DNA from: Bacteroides ovatus
Lineage (GTDB): Bacteria > Bacteroidota > Bacteroidia > Bacteroidales > Bacteroidaceae
Reading direction: 5' to 3'
Assembly (NCBI RefSeq): GCF_001314995.1
Contig: NZ_CP012938.1
Location: 2,480,001-2,544,000, forward strand
DNA length: 64,000 bases
Part shown: positions 8,832-18,948 of the stretch, piece after piece
Layout of the letters: the number at the start of each line of letters is the position of its first letter
Numbering within the stretch: the stretch's first letter is position 1
Notes under the pieces: model-generated
Database searches by the model: none
What the model saw: only the letters and a program-made list of their open reading frames with translations
Told to the model about the DNA's origin: nothing
Translations under genes and position numbers: made by a program

Positions 8832-9590
8832 TTAAAGGTAAAAAGCTATTCCCAGTCCTATACTGAAAAGATTAATTTTAAAATTGGCACTCATCGACGA
8901 ACGGTTGCTTTCGTAAATCCGGTCCGTCACTTGATGGGTTCGACTGACATTCAGTCCCAACACACCAATGCTTACTTCCACTGCCGTATAATTATTGATA
9001 AAGGCAACCAAACCTGGACTCAAACCAACACTTGCATCCAAAGAAGTCTGATATACTCCTGTCAGGTCATCCCCTTTACCGTTCACCACTTTTGAAACAG
9101 AACCTCCCAACTCTAACTGCACTTCATTGAATAATGCAAAACGCTTGCTAGTACCTAAATTGATATAATTTCTCAAGACAGCAATTCCCGAATAAGAGTT
9201 CTTCAATTCATACAGGTTACTAATATCAAAGTTGGTATCTTCATCAATATTTACACTGATATTATTTAGCTTGGTATACGTCCGGCTATACATAAAACGT
9301 CCACCTGCAGCTACATTATCCTTAAAAGCATAACACAATACCGGACTCACTTTAAAAGCATACCCTTCTCCACTCAAATTCTCTATCACCAGAAACTGAT
9401 AGTTATCATTTGAGTATTGAGAATAAGAAACTGAACTACCCACAATCCATTGTCCCTTAGGAATGAAAGTTCTCATTTCTATATTCCGTTTGAACTCCTG
9501 TTGCGCGCATGTTTGCGTCGTTCCAACAATTATTCCCAAGATTATCAGGAATGAAGTTTTGATAAAGTAATTCATACTTTGCTTATTCAT
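8832..9590 (-). CDS. Outer-membrane barrel-like protein, paralogue 3
   Basis: The 252-residue product has a signal peptide ending near TQTCAQ and a barrel more diverged than those of the two genes after it. It keeps the family marks FIPKGQW, VNIDEDTNF, KRFALFNE and LSPGLVAFI. The frame overlaps the end of the 723-residue gene by 8 bp. A second start (MNYFIKTS, codon 6) would remove the overlap and gives a cleaner signal peptide. The three barrel genes look like tandem duplications with this copy the oldest. Confidence 0.6.
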   Translation of the reverse strand: MNKQSMNYFIKTSFLIILGIIVGTTQTCAQQEFKRNIEMRTFIPKGQWIVGSSVSYSQYSNDNYQFLVIENLSGEGYAFKVSPVLCYAFKDNVAAGGRFMYSRTYTKLNNISVNIDEDTNFDISNLYELKNSYSGIAVLRNYINLGTSKRFALFNEVQLELGGSVSKVVNGKGDDLTGVYQTSLDASVGLSPGLVAFINNYTAVEVSIGVLGLNVSRTHQVTDRIYESNRSSMSANFKINLFSIGLGIAFYL

Positions 9591-11754
9591 AAATTAATTC
9601 CAAATCATCAAGCCACAAAGTACTGCCCGTACTTCCGGTAAAATAATCTCCATATCTACTTGCACTACCCACTAAAATAATATCAGTCGGTTTACGGTTA
9701 GAGCGATAGTTAATCGGGATCTCCAGTTTAATCAATCCTTCACCCTCCGTCGACTCTTTAAGAATACACTCTCCATAGCCTATCACATTCGAAGAATTTG
9801 AATCAAAAAGCTGCCTGTCAGCAGGCTTTGTCTTAACAAGTACCGGTATATCCGTTTCTCCTTCAAAAGTCTGATGTGGCCAGTCACCCAATGCTATATA
9901 AATAGAGCCCATGTCTTTACTGTTTTTCGGCAACTCACTCAATGTTGAATAGTCCACCGTACCAGCTACATATCTATAATAAAGCACCAATTTCGATGGA
10001 CGTGAAGTGAAAGGACGTCCAAACCGTAAGATACCGTCTGTTCCATCTATTTTCAGGAACTTCCCAACAAATACATTTCCGGCAGCAAAAGCACCAATTC
10101 CAAAAAGAGCCACATATTGAGACTGTAATTTTGCAGAATAATTCCCGCTGTGCTTAATGGTTGCGTCATACGTTGTCACATTCTTATTCAATGTAGCAGA
10201 ACCCGTATTACCACTATCCCAGAACATTTCTCCACCACTCTTATAAATATAAAGAGGAGAACTTCCATGCCAGTCTTCAAACCCGGCATTCGGTAATTGC
10301 GCAGGAGCTTCTGTAGTGAATTGTTTTGTTTCTTTCGCTGCAACAGTACCAGCCATTGCCTGATATTCATAGGTTATACCAGGTTCAAGTCCGGTTATTT
10401 GACTCGTAAATATTTTATTATTCAACACAGCCTGATTCGAATACATCCAGTCATTGGAACCAAGCGCCCGGTAACGGAAATTCATTTCTGTAACTGAAGC
10501 AACCAGACTACCATACAGAGTGGCTTTTGTTGACCAAATATCGTTCTGTGTAGCAATATCCTCGGTAGCAACCAAAGCATCTGTAGCGATAACCGTCAAC
10601 GTTTTCGCTCTATCTTTTCCATTCCGGTCCCTTACTTCAATGTCAAATCGATAGGTGTTATTACCGTCGTCAATCGAATTAGTCATTATCTCTCTCAAGT
10701 TTTCCTTAAATGCAAACTGAACCTTTGTCATATCCGCATTAAATTGGATACTAAATCCAAGATTATCCAGTTCTCTTATCTGAACTTCAGTCAATTCCAT
10801 CAAGTCGAAAGAAGAAAAATGGGTAATTCCCAACCGTGCAAAATCCGCACTCGTCACTTTCAGTTCAGTAAAAGGCACACTGGCAGCCATCCGCACAACA
10901 ATAGGTGTTTCCTTGTCGAATTGCGCACGATAAACTGCATTATCCAACTCATAAATCTGATCATTCTCGATTATCTTAATAACAGGACGTGCTAGTATAT
11001 CTACTTTCTCATCCGTCGTCAAAGCTGTCTCAACCACATTTACAGAAATCATGCCACCACCCACTTCAGAGGAAGAATTACTAAAAGTCAAATCATATCT
11101 GGTTGCTTTCCGCACCAAATTAATAACTCCACTTTTGGTTATTTCTGTTTCACTGCCGTTAAGTTGCCCAACAAAATTCCATCTTAATTGGTTTTCATCA
11201 TCCAACAGCATAAAATATCCAAGCTGGGATATATTATCCTGTGTATATTCCAAGGTTCCCAATCGGTTACTCACCGTAATTTTATAAGTAGGAAATGCCT
11301 CCTGTAATTCGTCAGACAGAACCAGACTGACTACTGTATTGCGAATGCCACACACTACTGATTCCGAAATAGCCGTCCCTTTTGAAATTGTAAACTCTTT
11401 CGTCCCCTTGAAATAAGAATCGGTAAAAGATGCAGCTACAGAATCACCCGCAGTAACTTCCGCTTTATAATTGTCGGGAACTAACAGTATTTGTTCCGGC
11501 ATTTCATCCAAAGTGGCGAATTTACGCACCAAGCCCTCCGCGTTACGGATATACACTTTACACTTCTGAAGCAATTCTTCATCGGTAAGCGTAGCTCTCG
11601 TTTTTCCGGCAGAAACAGTGGGTAATTCACGTTGAACACCTATCTTTAAAGATAATGCACCCTCTCCATTATTTGTCAGATCACTTTCACGGCAGGAGAC
11701 ACAAACAAGTCCAACAATGAAAGCTATGACTAATATATGTATCAGTTTTTTCAT
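9583..11754 (-). CDS. DUF4493/PCMD surface lipoprotein
   Basis: The 723-residue product has a lipobox (VCVSC, Cys at about 21). An N-terminal DUF4493-type region follows (about 40-220; YKAEVTAGD...SYFKGTKEFTI). The middle beta-rich segment includes a fibronectin-III-like unit (about 395-470), and the C-terminal PCMD domain ends YFTGSTGSTLWLDDLELIY. It combines the domains found separately in its neighbours. The start overlaps the previous stop by 4 bp (ATGA), indicating translational coupling. It is likely surface exposed; ligand and activity are unknown. Confidence 0.72.
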   Translation of the reverse strand: MKKLIHILVIAFIVGLVCVSCRESDLTNNGEGALSLKIGVQRELPTVSAGKTRATLTDEELLQKCKVYIRNAEGLVRKFATLDEMPEQILLVPDNYKAEVTAGDSVAASFTDSYFKGTKEFTISKGTAISESVVCGIRNTVVSLVLSDELQEAFPTYKITVSNRLGTLEYTQDNISQLGYFMLLDDENQLRWNFVGQLNGSETEITKSGVINLVRKATRYDLTFSNSSSEVGGGMISVNVVETALTTDEKVDILARPVIKIIENDQIYELDNAVYRAQFDKETPIVVRMAASVPFTELKVTSADFARLGITHFSSFDLMELTEVQIRELDNLGFSIQFNADMTKVQFAFKENLREIMTNSIDDGNNTYRFDIEVRDRNGKDRAKTLTVIATDALVATEDIATQNDIWSTKATLYGSLVASVTEMNFRYRALGSNDWMYSNQAVLNNKIFTSQITGLEPGITYEYQAMAGTVAAKETKQFTTEAPAQLPNAGFEDWHGSSPLYIYKSGGEMFWDSGNTGSATLNKNVTTYDATIKHSGNYSAKLQSQYVALFGIGAFAAGNVFVGKFLKIDGTDGILRFGRPFTSRPSKLVLYYRYVAGTVDYSTLSELPKNSKDMGSIYIALGDWPHQTFEGETDIPVLVKTKPADRQLFDSNSSNVIGYGECILKESTEGEGLIKLEIPINYRSNRKPTDIILVGSASRYGDYFTGSTGSTLWLDDLELIYE

Positions 11755-13031
11755 TCTGTTTTCTTTGCTATTGATTTCAATGCTAAAGTAGCTGTTCTCG
11801 TATTATTTGCCTGATCGACAACGGTAATAATAAAATTATGAGAAGCAAGTCCATACAATCCGAGTAGCGGGGTAAACTGTGTAATATCAAACACCAAATA
11901 TTTCACTCCGATCACTTCACTGCCCACCGGGAAACCTAAGCTCTTCAACGCTTTCTCCAAATCAGCATTTGCAGGATGTGCCAAATCAAATTCGGAAGAC
12001 AAGCCTACCGACTTCAGAATTTCAGGCGTCAAAGTCTCCGAATCAATCTTCACTTTCAAATTTTGAATGCCATTATCTGCCGTGATATTAACAATAATAG
12101 TTTTGGTTTCGTCTTTCTCGACTTCTATCTCATCCATTATATTGAAACCTTGTCCTACGATTGTCGGTGCACTTGTACCAGGATTTACAGATGGATCTTC
12201 CGGCAATATATCTTCTGCTCCCGGATTAGCCCAAGCAAGCAAATCCACTTTCTTACATACCGCATCCAGCTTTACGCTTAATCCCATGTCACCCACTGAA
12301 GGTATCTCCAGATTAAACATAATGTTCCGGTGCTCTCCACCTTTCACATTGCTGAAACTGGTTTGCTCTTCTGTCCATTCCCCATCTACCGTTCCCTGGA
12401 AATGAACAATAATGATATTGCTTACTTCGGCAGCTTCAAAGAATCCGGCACGTCCACTTCCAATATCGTTATTATTAAAAGTCAGTTCACCTGTACCGAC
12501 TTTTATTGTAATGGATTGGTCACCACCGACTTTCTGCTTCAAATCATCATTGAGATCGACTGTCACCATTATATTCTGCAAGAAGCATTTAATTACATCA
12601 ACCGATGTAACCTCATCTTTCTTTATTGTAAAAGTCTGGGTTCCTTTATAGAAAGGTTTTTCCCATTCAGCAGGTTTTACGTCATGTGATAATGCTTCAA
12701 TCTTATAGTTACCCACATTCAAGGTCAAGATCTCCGGCATATCTCTATATCTTGTATATTCCTTTACCAATAAATTATTATCAGTTGAATAAATCCGAAT
12801 GATATAATCATCTGTATTGATTGCTTTACCGTCCGCACGTGACAGCACATCCACAGAAACAGAAACACTTGTTCCCGCAAGTCTTACCTGTCCTTCGCCT
12901 TGATTTGTATTCCCGGTTCCTTCGTCGTCCCTTCCAAAATCAGGGTTATCATTCATACAAGCACTGCATAAACCTAAGATGCTTGCCAAACATATAAAAA
13001 CGAGTTTTTTTATTGCTTTCATATTACTCAT
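11751..13031 (-). CDS. DUF4493-type lipoprotein without PCMD
   Basis: The 426-residue product has a lipobox (GLCSAC). A DUF4493-like region covers about residues 45-240 (NYKIEALSHD...KPFYKGTQTFTI). The C-terminal part is beta-rich, has a second set of strands and ends without a PCMD domain. The start ATG overlaps the previous stop (TAATG), and codon 4 (MKAIKK) is an alternative start. Its place between two DUF4493 proteins of different architecture suggests a structural series of surface proteins rather than enzymes; this is inference. Confidence 0.65.
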   Translation of the reverse strand: MSNMKAIKKLVFICLASILGLCSACMNDNPDFGRDDEGTGNTNQGEGQVRLAGTSVSVSVDVLSRADGKAINTDDYIIRIYSTDNNLLVKEYTRYRDMPEILTLNVGNYKIEALSHDVKPAEWEKPFYKGTQTFTIKKDEVTSVDVIKCFLQNIMVTVDLNDDLKQKVGGDQSITIKVGTGELTFNNNDIGSGRAGFFEAAEVSNIIIVHFQGTVDGEWTEEQTSFSNVKGGEHRNIMFNLEIPSVGDMGLSVKLDAVCKKVDLLAWANPGAEDILPEDPSVNPGTSAPTIVGQGFNIMDEIEVEKDETKTIIVNITADNGIQNLKVKIDSETLTPEILKSVGLSSEFDLAHPANADLEKALKSLGFPVGSEVIGVKYLVFDITQFTPLLGLYGLASHNFIITVVDQANNTRTATLALKSIAKKTE

Positions 13032-15553
13032 TACTTATATTCTAATATTATATTTTTATCTATATACAATTCACTACCAGTAGAAACAGCTTCACCCTTA
13101 TTATCCGTTGTTTTAATCTTACTGTCTTCAACACTTTGAGTGTTTGAAGCATTGGAAGAAGAGGCAAACATCACTCTTAAATGAGTCGCTTTTTTCTCAA
13201 ACATCGTATTATAAGTTAAGTCCACCGTGAAGTCCTTTTGAGAACTCGTCGCTGTTAAGACTTCACTACCTTCGGCCAGCTTTAATGTTTGTCCTCCTTC
13301 GCGGTTTTCTACTATTACAGTTACAATACCGCCCTGATCGTTATTAGCTACATAAGTATAAGTACCCTTTAGCTTTATCGGACGGGAAGTGAAGGATATA
13401 CCTTCATTATAGATTTCGACATTAGTAGAATGGTTATAACTATAACTTCCCAAGAAAAGCTTACCGGCAGAACGATGACCATGCGTAGGAGGCGTAAGAT
13501 CAGTTAAGCTATTTCCAAACAAAGCACTTTTCCCTGGAGGATCTGCTGAAGTCATGGTCCATGCAACATTGCGCATTAAAACACCATTATTTTGTTTGAT
13601 GCTAGAAGGAACCATATACCAAGAATTTAGATTGCCACTAGTTGGTACAGTTTTCTGATTAACAGTAACCCAAGCCCCATTTCCATCTAAATCAAAAACA
13701 GTCAAATCTGTTGTATCAAATTTATAAGTTCCAAAAGCACCATGAGTATACTTTCCTCCTTTATTAATAGTTCCACTAAAGATTGTCTTACCCCATCCCT
13801 GCGTGAAATCCGGAAGCTGTATTACACTCTCTGTTGCCTGCATAACAGGAATTGAATAAGTCGTACCATCATCACAAGTCGTTCTGAAATAATAAGTAGT
13901 TCCCGGAGTAAGTCCTGAAATGACAGCCTTTCCAGTGGTTACATCCAGTTTCAAATCTTTGGCATCCACTTTCGTCCACGTACTTCCATTCAAAGAAATA
14001 TATGCTTCAATAGCACTCATCACATTAGACATATCTTCGGCATATTCAGGTATAATCGTCATTTCAGCCGTGTATGACCACACATCAAACGGTTCGAGGA
14101 TAACACTATAAGAAGGTATAATAACAGCTACGGAAACGATGGCTGATTTCAAACCATTATATTCAGCCTGGAAGTCTTTGGCTACAACTCCCATATCAAT
14201 ACCACTTGCTTTTATATTGTAATATCCTTCTTTTCCTTCTATCGGAGTGATAACCGTATTGTTAATCAAAGTCATCACACCATAATAACGATAATAGAGC
14301 TTAATATTCTGCGGATTGCCTTCTTTCAGTTTCACCGGAATCGTCACTTCTTTACTCTTCATCTTCACAGGCTCCGTAGGCAGCAACATAAAGTTCTTAG
14401 GCGTTGTTATATTCAACACATAATCTTCACTTTGCTTACCATAAGTACTAGTGGCACTCAAATAGAATAAATGAGTATCATTATTATCCGTGATATTCAG
14501 ATTAGGAATCAAACCAGTAAAATTAATAATACCCATCTGATCCTGATTAATACCAAAGCCAATCAACTTCACACCTGATTTGTCCAGCAATGCTTGATCT
14601 TCAGGAGTAAGTGCCGCCAGATTAAATCCTTCCTCCGGCCAATCGGGTAAATTAGGAGAAGTAGTTCTAAGAATACATTTCGTAAAACCGCCCAAAGAAG
14701 TCAACAAAGCCGATAACTGATTCGATTCAATCGGATTACCGTCCCACTGATTACCATCATTACTTGTTTTCTCAAATCCGGTCAATGTGAAATAAGGAGG
14801 TTTAATATTCAATGCTTTATCCGAAATATCCAAAGTAATGGGTCTGACTTCCGTTACACGGTCAAAAACAATGCTCAACATGGCTTTACCAGCGTCCACA
14901 TTCATTTGCAAATGATAATGATGTTGAGCTAACGCCTCCTCAATGGTAGCCACTTCAATAGTAGTCGGACTTAGTCCGCCATTCACTTTCGTGAAAGTCA
15001 GTTTTACTGAAATTCTACCCGGCTTCACATAAGCAGCACGTGTTTCTCCGGACGAAAAAGAAACTTCACTTCCCAACTCTGCCTGTACGGTAGAAGAATA
15101 AGTCTTAAAATACTGTTTGAAATCATCCGTGTATTCAATACTTATTTTAGTATTGGCCAACTTACAAGTAGTTTCCACAGGAGTAGTCTCGCCACCACGG
15201 ATGTTAAAATCGGTAGTACCCTCATAATAAGGAGAATCAAAGCCTTCCTTCTCAATGTCACCATAGAAAGCTTTCAAGGTATAACTTCCTACCGGAAAAG
15301 TAGTGTCTTCATCATAGTCACTCAACTTATCCCAGGAAGCCTGCACTTTGTCACCTTGCAACACAGAAATAGAGAAATCTTGTATGGAAGGCAGTACTTC
15401 CTCACTCGAGCGTGTCGTAACATCTGTCACCGAAGAATTTGCGGATAGATGCAAGCTCATTCCGCCAAAGGCACCCGAACGCTTTTCATCGTTTACACAA
15501 CTGCACAACAATACAATCTCTAAAAATAAAATAAACTTCAAAATACCCTTCAT
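13031..15553 (-). CDS. DUF4493/PCMD surface lipoprotein, first gene of the operon
   Basis: The 840-residue product is the largest of the operon. It has a lipobox (LLCSC, Cys at 19). A clear DUF4493 domain covers about residues 35-240 (GSYTLKAFYGD, then FDSPYYEGTTDF, then TCKLANTKISIEYTDDFKQYF). The middle contains beta-sandwich repeats and a fibronectin-III-like unit (about 490-570), and the C-terminal 250 residues resemble PCMD (GHRSAGKLFLGSYSY; ELYIDKNIILEYK). It heads seven genes that overlap or lie within 12 bp of each other. Two -7 boxes lie upstream. Function unknown. Confidence 0.72.
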   Translation of the reverse strand: MKGILKFILFLEIVLLCSCVNDEKRSGAFGGMSLHLSANSSVTDVTTRSSEEVLPSIQDFSISVLQGDKVQASWDKLSDYDEDTTFPVGSYTLKAFYGDIEKEGFDSPYYEGTTDFNIRGGETTPVETTCKLANTKISIEYTDDFKQYFKTYSSTVQAELGSEVSFSSGETRAAYVKPGRISVKLTFTKVNGGLSPTTIEVATIEEALAQHHYHLQMNVDAGKAMLSIVFDRVTEVRPITLDISDKALNIKPPYFTLTGFEKTSNDGNQWDGNPIESNQLSALLTSLGGFTKCILRTTSPNLPDWPEEGFNLAALTPEDQALLDKSGVKLIGFGINQDQMGIINFTGLIPNLNITDNNDTHLFYLSATSTYGKQSEDYVLNITTPKNFMLLPTEPVKMKSKEVTIPVKLKEGNPQNIKLYYRYYGVMTLINNTVITPIEGKEGYYNIKASGIDMGVVAKDFQAEYNGLKSAIVSVAVIIPSYSVILEPFDVWSYTAEMTIIPEYAEDMSNVMSAIEAYISLNGSTWTKVDAKDLKLDVTTGKAVISGLTPGTTYYFRTTCDDGTTYSIPVMQATESVIQLPDFTQGWGKTIFSGTINKGGKYTHGAFGTYKFDTTDLTVFDLDGNGAWVTVNQKTVPTSGNLNSWYMVPSSIKQNNGVLMRNVAWTMTSADPPGKSALFGNSLTDLTPPTHGHRSAGKLFLGSYSYNHSTNVEIYNEGISFTSRPIKLKGTYTYVANNDQGGIVTVIVENREGGQTLKLAEGSEVLTATSSQKDFTVDLTYNTMFEKKATHLRVMFASSSNASNTQSVEDSKIKTTDNKGEAVSTGSELYIDKNIILEYK

Positions 15554-15602
15554 ACCGAATTAAATACGCCTTTAAATAATACGGAGTCCCTCTCTCTGAA
15601 AT

Positions 15603-15662
15603 CAAAGATAAGCTTAAATACCTAATATACAGGTGCTATCTTGTAAACTAACCGCAAAAATA
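15603..15662 (-). promoter_or_regulatory. Two candidate -7 boxes for the DUF4493/PCMD operon
   Basis: On the minus strand TATCTTTG (15610-15603) and TATTTTTG (15662-15655) both fit TAnnTTTG. They give leaders of about 45 or 95 nt. I cannot tell which is used, and neither has a clear TTTG at -33. Confidence 0.4.
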
Positions 15663-15845
15663 CAGTTTTATTTCTTTATAATAAAGTATCTAAAGAAAGT
15701 TTTATTTCCGAATATGAAAAGAAGACCACAATTAAGGCCTAGAATATGAAAAATAAAACATTTTTTAAGAGATATAACATAAAAGTTCTGCCTTTCAGAT
15801 GAAAAACAGAACTTCATTATGTAATAGTTAAAACGTTAATAAAGC

Positions 15846-18821
15846 TTATTTATCGACACCTGGCATCAAGACCACTCCCAACTTCTTTTTGCCGTCCATC
15901 TTGACTACCACAGGCTTTTCAAAGCGAACGTGACGGAGATAGTTCGTTTCCTGCACTGCCGGTTGCGCATTGAGGAAATCCTGATTATATACTCCATCAT
16001 TCATAAAGGCGTTGATCGTGAAATACCCTACCCCGAAAGAAGTCAGATTCTGGAAAAAGTGTGTCCCCTGACTGGGATCTACCCGGTAATTAGTCAGACC
16101 GGCTTCCACAATCACACGGGCAGCTGAAATATGAGGCCACTTCACCGGAATACCAAGCCATGCATCACTGCTCCCCCAGCGTCCCGGACCAACCAATATA
16201 TAGTTCTTTCCTTCGTTCAGGAACTGTTGATTGATCTTTTCTATCTCCCAAGCAATCGTCTGATTATTGGAGGCACTATAATTGTCCGTTTTTACATAAA
16301 CCACATCATATACCTCATTCATAATGCCGTGTCCCAATGAATTATACGAACGGAGAATCACATTCTCATCAGGAATCTCGTTCAAATCTTCGTCCAGCAT
16401 TTCTTTGCTGTCTACGATAGGACGAATCTGCAATAGATAGAAAGTTCCGGATTTATCATGTTCGCGACTTAACGTTGCAGCAAATTCAATTTCAACCGGA
16501 CGGCGCATCTCCTGTTCACCATATTTCAATACTAACTGCAGAATACGAGCTAACGGAAAAACATCATGTTGCAGGATATTAGCAAAAGTAATCACCTTAC
16601 GTCCTCCCGGATATAAACCATCACGAATGATCTGATCGTACGGATCGTAGGTAGAAGCAATATAACGCAGAGCACCGTCACTTTCTGCCTCTTTGACATG
16701 AAGTTTCAGCAAATTAAAACCATCGTCGATAGAAAAATCATGTCCGGCATTTTTCAAATCCAATGCATAGAAACGGGTTTGAGTCTCCTTGAGAGCAATT
16801 TCCATTTCGCTGGTCTGTAACACCTGATTAGGATGATAAGGAGAAAAACGAAGGGTCATGCCACCGTCAACAATATATTTTCCTAATCCCAAAGCCAGAT
16901 TCACCGTTCCCTCTTCTGCCTTTTCATTCCCCAACGGATAATAATTGAGCGAGCGTGCCACACCGGACATGGAAGGATAATAACGGTCACCATACTGATT
17001 GCCAACTACTTCCTGTAAGATAACAGCCATTTTCTCCTGATCGATTACATTCGACGTAGCTTGCATATACGCTTTGCTGTCACGGAAATAAACCGAAGCA
17101 TACACCCCTTTGATGGCATCGGAAAGCATCCGCAACATTTCATAGCGGTCGTCCAGATAAGGAATCATGTAAGTGTTGTAAATTCCGGCAAACGGTTGAT
17201 AGTGAGAATCCTCCAACAAGGAAGAAGACCGAATGGCAATCGGAGACTTCACGACATCGAAGAAAGTGAAAAAGTCCTCTATCAACCGGTCCGGTAATTT
17301 AGCCTTCAGGAAGTATTTCAAAATCGTAGCATCATCCGCATCCGACAGTGCAATCTGATACAAGTTGTTGGTGTCCATGAACTCATCAAAGACATCCGTA
17401 CAAAGCACCACTGTTTTAGGAATAGCAATACGCGCATTTTCAAACTCGTCAAACTCCGGATGACGCTTCACCATATTATCAATAAATGCCAGTCCACGCC
17501 CTTTTCCTCCGAGAGAGCCATCCCCGATACGGGCAAAGTTAGAATAACGGTCGAAGCGATCGCGCTTAAAGACCGCCACAACTCCCTGGTTCTTCATCTT
17601 ACGATATTTCACAATCGCCTCAAAGATGATTTTACGGTGAGCATCCACATCCTGAAGACTATTCCAGGTTATCGGTTTCAAAAATTCAGCCACCGGGAAC
17701 ATGGCACGTGAATAAAACCAACGCGACACGTGATTCCTGCTGATATGATATAAGAAAGATTCCGCAGGTACGGCAAAAAGAATGTTTTGCAGCTCCTTCA
17801 AATTCCGGACGCGGGCAATCTCCTCCCCGGTATCCGGATTGCGGAAAATAAAATCACCAAAACCAAAATTATCGGAGACGATACGGCGCAAATCAACGTC
17901 CATCTTCTTGGAGTTCTTATCGATAAAGCTAGCACCATACTTGACTGCATAAGACGAATTTTCAGATTCGGAAGACTGAATAATCAAAGGAACAAACGGA
18001 TCATTCTTACGTATCTCCGCACACAGCTTGATACCTGCCAGACCGTCTTTCTCTCCCCGTTCCACTTTCGGGAAACGGACGTCAGTGATTACCCCCAATA
18101 TATTATTCTGATACTTATGATAGATCTCCATCGCCTCCTGATACGTACGTGCCAACACTATTTTAGGACGTCCGCGCATACGGAGCGTACGCTGGTGTGC
18201 ATTCAAGGCTTCGGTAGAGAATTCCTGACTCTGCTTCAACACGAACTTATACAGATTCGGCAAAATGGAAGAATAGAAACGAATGCCATCTTCCACCAAA
18301 AGAATCAGCTGCACACCGACCTCCTGTACATCGTGTTCCAGATTCATCTTGTCCTCTATCAACTTAATGATAGACACCAACAGGTCGGTATTACCCAACC
18401 AGCAGAACACATATTCGAACGCACTTAAATCTTCATTGATAATCCGTTTGGTAATACCATGGCTAAAAGGAGTCAGTATGACGATAGGAATATGCTCGTA
18501 TTTCTCTTTGATGTGACGGCCGATATCGAAACTGTCATTATCCCCCGTGCTCGGCATACAAATCACCAGGTCGAACGACATATTTTCCAACTGTGACAAT
18601 GCTTCCTCCTCCGTAGATACCTGCGAGAAACGAGGTGGATAGCGCAGAGACAAAGAAGTGTATTCATTGAAAATCTTCTCATCAATGCGCCCGTCATCCT
18701 CCAACATGAAAGCATCGTAAGGATTAGCGATTAATAACACGTTAAAAATCCGCCTTGTCATCAAGTTAGCGAATTGCGTATCTTTGAAGTAAAGCTGGTT
18801 TAATTTATATTTACTAAGCAT
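15846..18821 (-). CDS. Two receiver-like domains fused to a PEP synthase-type ATP-grasp domain
   Basis: The 991-residue product carries two response-regulator-like folds. The first (about 24-165) has a degenerate acceptor site (VICMPSTGD). The second (about 172-305) has E177/D178, a potential phospho-acceptor D247 (VITDVRFP), QSSES and a Lys in FIDK. From about 430 to the end it resembles the PEP/pyruvate-binding N-terminal domain of PEP synthase/PPDK, with IAIRSSSLLEDS at about 528-539. The phosphohistidine swivel domain (TSHAAI-type motif) and the PEP-binding barrel are absent. It is therefore probably not a complete PEP synthase; a regulatory or signalling role is more likely. It is monocistronic. 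Confidence 0.75.
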   Translation of the reverse strand: MLSKYKLNQLYFKDTQFANLMTRRIFNVLLIANPYDAFMLEDDGRIDEKIFNEYTSLSLRYPPRFSQVSTEEEALSQLENMSFDLVICMPSTGDNDSFDIGRHIKEKYEHIPIVILTPFSHGITKRIINEDLSAFEYVFCWLGNTDLLVSIIKLIEDKMNLEHDVQEVGVQLILLVEDGIRFYSSILPNLYKFVLKQSQEFSTEALNAHQRTLRMRGRPKIVLARTYQEAMEIYHKYQNNILGVITDVRFPKVERGEKDGLAGIKLCAEIRKNDPFVPLIIQSSESENSSYAVKYGASFIDKNSKKMDVDLRRIVSDNFGFGDFIFRNPDTGEEIARVRNLKELQNILFAVPAESFLYHISRNHVSRWFYSRAMFPVAEFLKPITWNSLQDVDAHRKIIFEAIVKYRKMKNQGVVAVFKRDRFDRYSNFARIGDGSLGGKGRGLAFIDNMVKRHPEFDEFENARIAIPKTVVLCTDVFDEFMDTNNLYQIALSDADDATILKYFLKAKLPDRLIEDFFTFFDVVKSPIAIRSSSLLEDSHYQPFAGIYNTYMIPYLDDRYEMLRMLSDAIKGVYASVYFRDSKAYMQATSNVIDQEKMAVILQEVVGNQYGDRYYPSMSGVARSLNYYPLGNEKAEEGTVNLALGLGKYIVDGGMTLRFSPYHPNQVLQTSEMEIALKETQTRFYALDLKNAGHDFSIDDGFNLLKLHVKEAESDGALRYIASTYDPYDQIIRDGLYPGGRKVITFANILQHDVFPLARILQLVLKYGEQEMRRPVEIEFAATLSREHDKSGTFYLLQIRPIVDSKEMLDEDLNEIPDENVILRSYNSLGHGIMNEVYDVVYVKTDNYSASNNQTIAWEIEKINQQFLNEGKNYILVGPGRWGSSDAWLGIPVKWPHISAARVIVEAGLTNYRVDPSQGTHFFQNLTSFGVGYFTINAFMNDGVYNQDFLNAQPAVQETNYLRHVRFEKPVVVKMDGKKKLGVVLMPGVDK

Positions 18822-18874
18822 AAAGTCATTCTCCTTTCTTATTTCAAATCGTCTATCTGCAGAATCACATTTTG

Positions 18875-18882
18875 CAAAGTTA
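18875..18882 (-). promoter_or_regulatory. -7 box (TAACTTTG) of the REC/PEP-binding gene
   Basis: This minus-strand TAnnTTTG match lies about 54 bp before the start codon. Confidence 0.4.
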
Positions 18883-18948
18883 ATTCTTTAAATCTCATTT
18901 TCCACCATCTTCTTTATAAAGTTTACTTGTTTATCTCTTATTATTTTG

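Noticed and set aside
17787..18428. 213-codon plus-strand ORF inside the REC/PEP-binding gene
   Set aside because: It is antisense to a well-supported gene, has no recognisable domain and looks like a shadow frame.
15846..18821. Complete phosphoenolpyruvate synthase
   Set aside because: The phosphohistidine and PEP-binding domains were not found in the sequence.
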